From an uncultured Hungatella sp. (lineage in GTDB: Bacteria > Bacillota > Clostridia > Lachnospirales > Lachnospiraceae): DNA of 7,108 nucleotides. Shown here piece after piece: positions 1 to 5,384 of this stretch. The position numbers were made by a program, and so were the translations under genes. Location of the stretch: positions 1 to 7,108 of the forward strand of contig CAJUPP010000112.1 of the NCBI GenBank assembly GCA_910588325.1, in the 5' to 3' direction. The notes under the pieces are model-generated. The model was not told where the DNA came from and ran no database searches. It was given only the letters and a program-made list of their open reading frames with translations. How positions within the stretch are numbered: the first letter of the stretch is position 1; each line of letters begins with the position of its first letter.

Positions 1-69
1 GGGCGGAAAATCAGCCGCAAAGGCAGGTGCAAGAGAGATTCCGAGAGTACATTATTATATTGTAAAATA

Positions 70-100
70 AATATAAACCTTACAATAGATGTAAGGTCAA
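70..100 (-). promoter_or_regulatory. MerR-type promoter/operator for a leftward gene outside the window
   Basis: On the minus strand TTGACC (100-95) is followed by exactly 19 bp and then TATATT (75-70). Between them is a perfect dyad, ACCTTAC (97-91), 7-nt centre, GTAAGGT (83-77). An over-long 19-bp spacer carrying a dyad that starts inside the -35 is the hallmark of promoters activated by MerR-family regulators, which twist the DNA to realign the two hexamers; the copper-responsive promoter bound by CueR has the same register. The -35 overlaps the stop codon of the MerR-family gene, which is the obvious candidate activator. Transcription would run left, and no start codon with a useful frame is visible in the 69 bases left of it. 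The dyad could instead act as a weak terminator for the regulator gene, but the hexamers and spacing favour an operator. Confidence 0.82.
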
Positions 101-933
101 GGGAGAACTTTATTTTTCAATGGTTTTACCGGCATCAGAAACTCAAAAAGATTGTCTGTGTCTTCTTTGAAGGACACATAGCGGGCTACTCCATAGCAAT
201 CTCCGAAAGGCTGATATCCTTTGCTTTCGACAGCTTCAAAAAAGGGGCGGAAGAAATCTCTTGAAAAAGAATTATGAGGTTTCAAGCCAAGGATAATTTT
301 GGCAATGGGGCCTGAAAGTTTTATCAGATAGGGAGACATGTCTTCCGGATGGCAGTGCTGGCTGATGTCCTCTTTTTTCATGACCACTCCGTACTGGTAG
401 TCAAAAGGAAGCTGCGGATTTTGAAGCATTTCCAAGGACAGGGTAAAGCCCTGGCGTACATAGGGAACCTTTTTCTGAAGGCTGACCAGTAGTTCATCAT
501 CTGCACCTACGATGGAGTAGCCGCTGCCTTTTTTCATGATGCGATAGAATTCAAAATCATCTGCCTCGATCCAGCAGCAGCCCTGTCTGGATTTAGAAAA
601 CAGAAGGCTGTCCAGATACTCTTTTATCTCGTCCTGGACACCTTTCAGTTCTTCAATTTCCTGCTGAATTTCATTTATACGAATGTCTAATGATTTTTCT
701 ACTTCCAAGGGAGTCTCTTCCTTTAACATTTTGTTGATTTTCTTTAAAGAAAATCCCATTGCACGGTAGATAATCGTTTGAAACAAAAGCTTTGTATCTT
801 CGGTTTGGTAGGTACGGTACTGATTCTTTCTGTCTCTTTTGGTATCCAGGAGTCCTAAGGCTTCGTAATGTCTGAGAAGCTGTGCAGAGATTCCCAATGC
901 TTTTGCAATCTGTCCAATGGTATACTTTTCCAT
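97..933 (-). CDS. MerR-family transcriptional regulator, BmrR-like (effector-binding)
   Basis: Predicted 278-residue DNA-binding activator with a drug- or small-ligand-sensing domain. Residues 1-70 form the MerR winged helix-turn-helix: YTIGQIAKALGIS, then LLRHYEALGLL, then NQYRTY and the RAMGFSL turn. Residues about 73-112 are a charged helix typical of the antiparallel dimerisation coiled coil. Residues about 118-272 look like the GyrI-like/BmrR effector domain (PYVRQGFTLSLEML, SFSRDFFRPFFEAVESKGY). The length matches BmrR-type proteins rather than short metal sensors. The ATG at 933 is chosen because AGGAGG lies 4 nt upstream (938-943); the frame stays open to a GTG at 1017, but that codon lies inside a repeat element. 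Cys119-Cys120 lies just after the coiled coil and might bear on sensing. The likely target is the gene beyond the left edge, through the MerR-type promoter overlapping this stop codon. The ligand is unknown. Confidence 0.9.
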   Translation of the reverse strand: MEKYTIGQIAKALGISAQLLRHYEALGLLDTKRDRKNQYRTYQTEDTKLLFQTIIYRAMGFSLKKINKMLKEETPLEVEKSLDIRINEIQQEIEELKGVQDEIKEYLDSLLFSKSRQGCCWIEADDFEFYRIMKKGSGYSIVGADDELLVSLQKKVPYVRQGFTLSLEMLQNPQLPFDYQYGVVMKKEDISQHCHPEDMSPYLIKLSGPIAKIILGLKPHNSFSRDFFRPFFEAVESKGYQPFGDCYGVARYVSFKEDTDNLFEFLMPVKPLKNKVLP

Positions 934-1003
934 TCTTCCTCCTGCAATCATGGAAACGCCTGTCTGTGAGGCTGTCCACAGTTTGCGTTTTTTTGTTATT
1001 ATA

Positions 1004-1099
1004 CTCAAACTTCCCACATCAAAAACGGGATTTGCACCCTGCTGCGAGTTTTACTTTCGTAGCAAGGTTCAACACACCATGTGGTGTGGAAAGTTTGAG
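1004..1099. mobile_element. MITE-like palindromic element with terminal inverted repeats
   Basis: A 96-bp non-coding block whose ends are inverted repeats: 1004-1021 pairs with 1082-1099 at 16 of 18 positions, the outer 9 (CTCAAACTT / AAGTTTGAG) being perfect. It is flanked on both sides by the 8-bp direct repeat TTATTATA (996-1003 and 1100-1107), as expected for a target-site duplication. Inside is a second inverted repeat, 1032-1047 with 1057-1072 (13 of 16 positions, 9-nt loop), and a short dyad CACACCA-TG-TGGTGTG at 1073-1088 that competes with the right terminal arm. It carries no coding potential of its own. The structure fits a miniature inverted-repeat element; a conserved structured leader RNA of the MerR gene is the alternative. 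Confidence 0.6.
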
Positions 1100-1101
1100 T
1101 T

Positions 1102-1130
1102 ATTATATTTGTCTGAGGCGGTTTTATCAA
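1102..1130 (-). promoter_or_regulatory. Promoter for the MerR-family gene
   Basis: On the minus strand TTGATA (1130-1125) is followed by 17 bp and TATAAT (1107-1102), five and six matches to the sigma-A consensus. It is the only good promoter between the permease stop and the regulator start, and points at the regulator. The -10 lies inside the right-hand copy of the TTATTATA direct repeat that flanks the palindromic element. The left-hand copy produces a second TATAAT (1003-998) without a convincing -35. The expected transcript starts near 1095 and includes most of the palindromic element as 5' leader. Confidence 0.6.
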
Positions 1131-1206
1131 TGGCCTTTGGAAAACAAAAAACTTTATGTATAGTCTCCCAGCCGATCAATATAGCGATAGACTGGGGAAC
1201 AGCCGG

Positions 1207-2001
1207 TTATAGATATCTTTTCTCCAATAGTGCAATGGCCTGGTAAAGAATCGTAGACAGGATACACAGGATTGCGATAGACATAACTAACATATCCATC
1301 TTAAACACCTGGGAAGCATAGATGATTAAATATCCCAGGCCTGCTTTGGCTGACAGAAATTCTCCGATGATCACTCCCACCAGACACAGGCCTACATTGA
1401 CTTTCATGTTGCTGATGATAAGCGGGATGGAGGAGGGGATCAATACCTTTGTGAGAACATCCTTTCTGGAACCTCCCAGGGAATAGATCAGTTTGATCTT
1501 GTCTGGATCTGTCTGGGAGAATCCGGTGTGAAGGGTCAGGATGGACCCAAACACAGCCACAGAGACGGCGGCCACGATGACAGTCCTCATATTATTTCCC
1601 AGCCATACAATGAGAAGGGGGGCCAGGGCGGATTTTGGGAGGCTGTTTAACATAACCAGGTATGGTTCCAGTACCTCTGCGATACTCCGGCTGCTCCAGA
1701 GGAGAATGGCACAGAGGACGGCAATGAGCACCACGAAAAAGAAGCTTATCAGGGTCTCAAAGAGGGTGACTCCCATATGGAGGAAGATACTTCCGTCTGC
1801 AGCCATCTGGATAAAACAAGACAGAATTCTGGAGGGGCTGCCGAAGATAAAGGCATCAATCATTTCAAGGTCAGCACACAGTTCCCAGATGGACAGAAAC
1901 AGGACAAATATCATGGTCCTTACAATTCGGACCTGAAGCTTATGTTGCCGCTCTTTTGCAAGGAATTCCTGCTGGGTCAGGGTAGGATGGGTTTCAATCA
2001 T
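1207..2001 (-). CDS. ABC transporter permease, SsuC/TauC/ThiX-type
   Basis: A 264-residue inner-membrane permease of the BPD_transp_1 family, subgroup importing nitrate, taurine, aliphatic sulfonates or the thiamine precursor HMP. A short cytoplasmic N-terminus precedes a first membrane helix (about 28-45), followed by several more hydrophobic segments. Subgroup signatures are LNSLPKSALAPLLIVWLG (118-135), the EAA-type coupling loop SLGGSRKDVLTKVLIPSSIP (174-193) that docks on the ATPase, and GEFLSAKAGLGYLI (213-226). The start codon lies inside the end of the upstream ATPase gene with an 8-bp overlap and an AAGGAG site at 2012-2017, so translation is probably coupled. A dimer of this protein would form the channel with two copies of the neighbouring ATPase. 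Substrate cannot be named, since the binding protein that decides it is not in the window. Confidence 0.9.
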   Translation of the reverse strand: MIETHPTLTQQEFLAKERQHKLQVRIVRTMIFVLFLSIWELCADLEMIDAFIFGSPSRILSCFIQMAADGSIFLHMGVTLFETLISFFFVVLIAVLCAILLWSSRSIAEVLEPYLVMLNSLPKSALAPLLIVWLGNNMRTVIVAAVSVAVFGSILTLHTGFSQTDPDKIKLIYSLGGSRKDVLTKVLIPSSIPLIISNMKVNVGLCLVGVIIGEFLSAKAGLGYLIIYASQVFKMDMLVMSIAILCILSTILYQAIALLEKRYL

Positions 2002-2761
2002 GTAATTTCAACTCCTTCCATAACTGATTAAAATAAGCTGAAAATTCCGGTGCGTTCCGCCGTGACAGAGGGCGGTCGAATTCCGGTTCAAATCGGACCT
2101 CCATTACGGCTTTCACTCTCCCTGGACGGCTGGTAAGAATTAGGATTCGGTCAGCCACGGAGATGGCCTCCGATAAATCATGGGTAATTAAGATGGCAGT
2201 TTTTTTCTCGGTGCGGATGATGGAACTGATGTCGTCACAGACTTCCAGACGTGTCTGATAATCAAGAGCGGAAAATGGCTCATCTAAAAGAAGAATATCA
2301 GGTTTCAGCGCCATGGTGCGGATCAGGGCGGCGCGCTGACGCATTCCTCCTGACAGCTGGGAAGGCCTGGCATCTTTAAACTGTAAAAGGCCGTAAGTAT
2401 CTAGCATGGTAAGGAGCCTCTCTTTTGCGGCTTCATCCAGACGGTGGCTGATCTCCAGTCCCAGAGAGATATTGGAGAGAATGGTGCGCCATTCAAAAAG
2501 ATGATCCCTCTGCAGCATATATCCAATGACTGCATCACTGTCCTGACGGGGAATTCCGTCAATCAGAATGGTTCCTTCTTCCGGCTCGATGAGTCCGCAC
2601 AGGAGAGACAAGAGAGTGGATTTGCCGCAGCCGGAAGGGCCTACGATGGCAAAGAATTCACCGTCTTTTACGTCAAAGGATATATTGGAAAGGGCCTGGG
2701 TTTCGCCTTCAAGTGTGTGATACGAGTAATGTAAATTTCTGACTTCCAGTTTTGCTTTCAT
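1994..2761 (-). CDS. ABC transporter ATP-binding protein, SsuB/TauB/ThiZ-type
   Basis: A 255-residue cytoplasmic ATPase that powers the importer formed with the overlapping permease. All nucleotide-binding elements are intact: Walker A GPSGCGKST (41-49), Q-loop Gln84, signature LSGGMRQRAA (136-145), Walker B ILLLDEP (156-162), D-loop SALD (164-167) and switch His194 in LITHDLSEA. The TSRPGRV stretch after the H-loop and the overall length are typical of the nitrate/sulfonate/taurine ATPase subgroup. The ATG at 2761 has GGAGGT 5 nt upstream. The gene follows the NusG domain II gene by 96 bp and overlaps the permease by 8 bp, so the three could form one transcript. The 96-bp gap holds no convincing terminator or promoter, only a small 5-7-5 dyad (2789-2805). 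Confidence 0.93.
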   Translation of the reverse strand: MKAKLEVRNLHYSYHTLEGETQALSNISFDVKDGEFFAIVGPSGCGKSTLLSLLCGLIEPEEGTILIDGIPRQDSDAVIGYMLQRDHLFEWRTILSNISLGLEISHRLDEAAKERLLTMLDTYGLLQFKDARPSQLSGGMRQRAALIRTMALKPDILLLDEPFSALDYQTRLEVCDDISSIIRTEKKTAILITHDLSEAISVADRILILTSRPGRVKAVMEVRFEPEFDRPLSRRNAPEFSAYFNQLWKELKLHD

Positions 2762-2857
2762 GAATTACCTCCCGAACATAAATAGAGGATACCAAATACA
2801 GGTATAGTTTATATTATGTGAAGAGGTAAAAAGAGTGCCAGAGTCCAGGGGGAAGCG

Positions 2858-3214
2858 CTATTCTTCTTCGCCTACTATCTTGGCAATCATCAGGTTGGGA
2901 AGGCATATAATCATCTCTCCTGGCCGGCTGATTTTTCCCTGATAGACGCACACATTATCAGGGCATGTGGCATCTGCGATATAAGCCTGTCCATTTTTGA
3001 TCACCAGAGTATTGGTTCCTCCGTTGTAGCCTTCGATAACAATCTCCGTGTCTTTGTTTAAGTCCAGCTGATGAATCACATGGCTGTTGAGAGAAACTTC
3101 CACGATAGCTGCCGGTTTCCGGTTTATGAGCCGGTTTCCAATATAAAAGCCGCCGGCTATGATCAGAATTGCCGCCGCCAGAATGAGATCCCGGATTTTA
3201 TTTTTATCTTTCAT
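2858..3214 (-). CDS. NusG domain II-containing membrane-anchored protein
   Basis: A 118-residue protein with a lysine-rich N-terminus, one hydrophobic helix (about 9-27) and an exported beta-rich domain. The C-terminal part matches the NusG_II family: DATCPDNVCVYQGKISRPG (81-99) followed by IICLPNLMIAKIVG, with cysteines 84, 89 and 104 in the usual positions. Despite the name this is not transcription factor NusG. Such small proteins are widespread in Firmicutes, often near genes for FMN transfer or membrane transport, and have no settled function. The ATG at 3214 has GGAAGCAGG just upstream. It is the first gene of the leftward cluster, placed ahead of the ABC ATPase, which suggests but does not prove an accessory role in that uptake system. 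The paired cysteines could form an extracytoplasmic disulfide. Confidence 0.85.
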   Translation of the reverse strand: MKDKNKIRDLILAAAILIIAGGFYIGNRLINRKPAAIVEVSLNSHVIHQLDLNKDTEIVIEGYNGGTNTLVIKNGQAYIADATCPDNVCVYQGKISRPGEMIICLPNLMIAKIVGEEE

Positions 3215-3252
3215 TTAAAACCTGCTTCCTTTCTTTTTATTATCTTCTTGAA

Positions 3253-3282
3253 AGTATATCATAACGGTTCGGGACATCTGAA
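3253..3282 (-). promoter_or_regulatory. Promoter of the leftward NusG_II-ABC cluster
   Basis: On the minus strand TGATATACT (3261-3253) gives an extended -10 (TG, one base, TATACT). A weaker TTCAGA (3282-3277) lies 18 bp upstream as a possible -35. It sits about 40 bp before the NusG_II start codon and faces it. An imperfect dyad (3262-3288) overlaps the -35. Confidence 0.5.
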
Positions 3283-3288
3283 CTGTTA
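3262..3288. promoter_or_regulatory. Operator-like inverted repeat in the divergent control region
   Basis: TAACGGTTC (3262-3270) and GAACTGTTA (3280-3288) are inverted copies matching at 8 of 9 positions, separated by 9 bp. The dyad covers the spacer/-35 of the predicted leftward promoter and lies about 40 bp upstream of the rightward consensus promoter. This position would suit a repressor of the leftward genes. The binding protein is unknown. Confidence 0.35.
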
Positions 3289-3329
3289 CAGTATACCAGT
3301 AAAAAATGAAAAAGTATAGGATATATTTC

Positions 3330-3358
3330 TTGACATCCACAAAAAAGATAATTATAAT
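3330..3358 (+). promoter_or_regulatory. Consensus sigma-A promoter of the ECF/kinase operon
   Basis: TTGACA (3330-3335), a 17-bp spacer and TATAAT (3353-3358) match the housekeeping consensus at all twelve positions. The transcript should start near 3365. A perfect promoter followed by a long leader with an intrinsic terminator suggests that control occurs after initiation, within the leader. Confidence 0.85.
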
Positions 3359-3364
3359 AATACA

Positions 3365-3521
3365 GACAGCCGGACGAAACCGGCAATGGATTGGAACCGG
3401 TCGTAGCCGGGAAGCAAAAACAGGATTGCAGTGAGAATAAGGGCGCTAAATAGCGTAAGTGAAAATGTACCAGGAAGGTAATGGCATTCCCAAGGGATGC
3501 GTGCGTTCTGGTACTTTTTTT
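3365..3521 (+). ncRNA. Structured 5' leader, candidate riboswitch or attenuator (class not recognised)
   Basis: Between a perfect promoter and an intrinsic terminator lies about 100 nt of foldable RNA. 3370-3410 contains four CCGG blocks and can form one long hairpin: CCGG 3370-3373 with 3407-3410, ACGA 3374-3377 with TCGT 3401-3404, CCGG 3380-3383 with 3397-3400, leaving purine bulges AA, GAA and AG. It can alternatively form two hairpins (GCCGG/CCGGC and CCGG/CCGG) whose loops carry the same complementary ACGA and TCGT, a possible kissing contact. Two further hairpins follow, GCAA/TTGC (3414-3429) and CGCT/AGCG (3444-3455), then the terminator. I compared it from memory with TPP, cobalamin, FMN, SAM, THF, preQ1, ykkC, ZTP, glycine, purine and T-box consensus features and saw no convincing match. 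A small ligand related to the transporter's cargo is the natural guess. Confidence 0.6.
3467..3521 (+). terminator. Intrinsic terminator in the ECF operon leader
   Basis: GTACCAG (3467-3473) pairs with CTGGTAC (3508-3514), extended by one wobble and one A-T pair. Inside it is a second helix, GCAT-T-CCC (3484-3491) with GGGATGC (3494-3500). Seven T residues follow at 3515-3521. It ends 40 nt before the ECF start codon, so it must be bypassed for the operon to be expressed. Confidence 0.82.
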
Positions 3522-3561
3522 GCTGTTGATTTGATCTTAAGAATACGAAAGGGAGAGTACA

Positions 3562-4101
3562 ATGACAAATACAAAAGGAAAATCATCGATAAACAATCTG
3601 GTCTTAGGTGCCATGTTTTTGGCATTGGGAATTATTATGCCGTTTTTTACAGGGCAGATTCCGGAAATTGGCGGAAGCCTTCTGCCTATGCATCTTCCCG
3701 TTCTGCTCTGCGGCTATGTGTGCGGGTGGAAATACGGTCTGATTGTGGGAGCTGTGGTGCCGCTTTTGAGAAGTGTTATGTTTGGTATGCCTCCACTGCT
3801 GCCTACGGCGGCAGCTATGGCATTTGAGCTTGCCGCTTACGGGGCATTTACAGGAATTCTGTATAAGAGGCTTCCGAAAACGGTTCTGTCCATATATATC
3901 AGCCTGGCAGGGGCGATGATTGCAGGGCGCCTGGTTTGGGGACTGGTCAGTATTTTCTTTTATGGGATTGTTGGAAATACATTTTCCATACAGATTTTCC
4001 TGGCAGCCATATTTTTTAATGCAATTCCTGGAATTATCTTGCAGATTGTCCTTATTCCTGCTATGATTATGGCATTAAAACGGGCAAAGGCTGTGGATTA
4101 A
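3562..4101 (+). CDS. ECF transporter S-component (substrate unknown)
   Basis: A 179-residue, very hydrophobic integral membrane protein with about six predicted helices (roughly 12-30, 38-56, 58-75, 79-101, 105-126, 140-172). Helix 1 contains AMFLA (17-21), the AxxxA-type motif through which S-components contact the shared EcfT subunit. Distinctive segments are LLPMHLPVLLCGYVCGWKYG (41-60), PLLRSVMFGMP and PTAAAMAFELAAYG. Such proteins bind a vitamin or similar micronutrient and are energised by EcfA/EcfA'/EcfT encoded elsewhere, none of which is in this window. A GGGAGAG ribosome site (3551-3557) precedes the ATG. The gene is preceded by a terminator-containing leader and followed 2 bp later by a kinase gene, so cargo phosphorylation after import is likely. 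I do not recognise the substrate subfamily. Confidence 0.85.
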   Translation: MTNTKGKSSINNLVLGAMFLALGIIMPFFTGQIPEIGGSLLPMHLPVLLCGYVCGWKYGLIVGAVVPLLRSVMFGMPPLLPTAAAMAFELAAYGAFTGILYKRLPKTVLSIYISLAGAMIAGRLVWGLVSIFFYGIVGNTFSIQIFLAAIFFNAIPGIILQIVLIPAMIMALKRAKAVD

Positions 4102-4103
4102 GG

Positions 4104-5177
4104 ATGAAAGAATATTTGTTAAAGCAGATAGAGCGTTATCCCGGGATGCAGGTGGAGGACGCGGTAAAGCTTCTGTATCAAAGTGAGTTCGGCGGCGGAC
4201 ATATGATTAAAAACCCTCAGGCAAGCCTGAAGTGGCTGAAGGAGGAGTGGGATCAGGTAAGAGGTGAGAAGGGGACAGACGAACTTCAGGAACCAGGGAT
4301 TCCGGATTGTGAGGAGATCGGGGACGGGATGTGTCGGATGAATCTTCAGATTCTGGGAAAAGGTTTTGCACCGGAGACATTAAACCAGATTTTTGTTCAG
4401 ACAGCAGACCATAAAATAGGAAAGGCGGCTTCTTTTGAACAGAAATTGAATATGCTTAGAGAGTGCAGCAAAAATGGCCAGCTGCCTTTTTCACTGGAAG
4501 AGGTGGAGAAGTATCTGGGGGATTACAAAAAGCAGGGCTATCCTCCGGTCAGCCACAGTGAGAAATACCGCAGGTTATATCATCCGGCATATCGGGTGGC
4601 GGCGGAGTACTATACCAGATATTATGACGTATTTTTAAAAATCGACCGGCTGCGGGCAGAGCATGGGAATAAGCCGGTGCTTGTGTCCATTGACGGAATG
4701 TGCGGAAGCGGGAAAAGCACCCTTGGGAGAATTTTAAGAGAAATTTACGGATGCCGTCTGTTTCATATGGATGACTTTTTCTTAAGGCCCTGTCAGAAGA
4801 CCGGTGAGCGGTTAAAACAGCCCGGCGGGAACATAGACTATGAGCGGTTTCGGGAAGAGATACTGGATCATATCGGAGAGAAAGAAGGACTGGAATACAG
4901 ACCTTATGACTGCGGGACGCAGACACTTGGAGAAGCGGTGTGGGAGCCTTATAATTCTCTGAATATTTTGGAGGGGGTCTACAGCCAGCATCCGTATTTT
5001 GGAGACGTTTATGATCTTCGGATTTTCTGCCGGATCGGGAAAGAGGAGCAGGAACGCCGGATTTTGAAAAGAGACGGGAAAGAGATGCTGAAGCGGTTTC
5101 AAAGTCAGTGGATTCCTATGGAAAATCAGTATTTTGAGACATTTCATATTGCAGAGTCAAGTATGGAACTAAGATGA
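4104..5177 (+). CDS. Uridine-kinase-like P-loop kinase with uncharacterised N-terminal domain
   Basis: A 357-residue, probably cytoplasmic, two-part protein. Residues about 190-357 form a P-loop kinase of the uridine kinase/phosphoribulokinase type: VLVSIDGMCGSGKST (192-206, Walker A), HMDDFFLRP (221-229, catalytic acidic pair), PGGNIDYERF (240-249, substrate region), NILEGVYSQHP (287-297) and a lid arginine stretch RRILKRDG (318-325). This family phosphorylates nucleosides or other hydroxyl compounds. Residues 1-175 form a separate helical domain with SEFGGGHMIKNP (27-38) and HPAYRVAAEYY (160-170), which I cannot assign; many clostridial homologues seem to share this arrangement. It starts 2 bp after the S-component stop with only AAGG close by, indicating translational coupling. 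The likely role is phosphorylating the compound the S-component brings in. The true substrate is not deducible; the name uridine kinase should not be taken literally. Confidence 0.8.
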   Translation: MKEYLLKQIERYPGMQVEDAVKLLYQSEFGGGHMIKNPQASLKWLKEEWDQVRGEKGTDELQEPGIPDCEEIGDGMCRMNLQILGKGFAPETLNQIFVQTADHKIGKAASFEQKLNMLRECSKNGQLPFSLEEVEKYLGDYKKQGYPPVSHSEKYRRLYHPAYRVAAEYYTRYYDVFLKIDRLRAEHGNKPVLVSIDGMCGSGKSTLGRILREIYGCRLFHMDDFFLRPCQKTGERLKQPGGNIDYERFREEILDHIGEKEGLEYRPYDCGTQTLGEAVWEPYNSLNILEGVYSQHPYFGDVYDLRIFCRIGKEEQERRILKRDGKEMLKRFQSQWIPMENQYFETFHIAESSMELR

Positions 5178-5212
5178 CAGATAAAAAGGATAATTCCTCC
5201 AATTTTTATTAA

Positions 5213-5241
5213 TTCATAAATATTTTATAAAATTATATAAA
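5213..5241 (+). promoter_or_regulatory. Possible promoter for the DUF1266 lipoprotein gene
   Basis: TTCATA (5213-5218), 17 bp, TATAAA (5236-5241) match the consensus at four and five positions in an AT-rich stretch. Such matches arise easily in AT-rich DNA, so this is weak. The 207-bp gap between kinase and lipoprotein shows no strong terminator. It also holds AAAGTTTA (5285-5292) and a 6-bp hairpin AAGTTT-GGGT-AAACTT (5308-5323) that might be regulatory. Confidence 0.3.
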
Positions 5242-5384
5242 TTTTTAATGAGTTTTGATGTTGTATTTTTGTGTAATTGGTGGTAAAGTTTAGAAAGACA
5301 TACGCTTAAGTTTGGGTAAACTTTCACAAGGATTTGCCTGACAGCTGCGGTGTCTGAGTTAATGAAGTAGGAGGAAAAAGTAGT

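Noticed and set aside
671..979. Minus-strand 102-codon frame inside the MerR gene
   Set aside because: It is an out-of-frame shadow with no domain pattern, while the overlapping frame is a clear MerR protein.
934..1017. N-terminal extension of the MerR-family gene up to a GTG at 1017
   Set aside because: The extension begins inside the palindromic element, lacks a ribosome site, and precedes the normal MerR start MEKYTIGQIA, which has its own AGGAGG.
1141..1200. Terminator after the ABC permease gene
   Set aside because: On the minus strand CCCAG/CTGGG is followed by a T-rich run, but the stem is only 5 bp, the loop is about 20 nt and the T run starts some 14 nt later; too weak to call.
3430..3490. 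Cobalamin or ykkC-class riboswitch in the ECF leader
   Set aside because: GTGAAAAT and GTACCAGG recall fragments of those consensuses, but the neighbouring conserved blocks and spacing are absent.
3459..3827. Plus-strand 122-codon frame across the leader and start of the S-component gene
   Set aside because: It runs through the terminator hairpin in another frame and has no protein-like pattern; the S-component frame is clearly coding.
4549..5147. Two minus-strand frames opposite the kinase gene
   Set aside because: Both are antisense shadows with biased composition; the plus-strand kinase motifs are intact over the same stretch.
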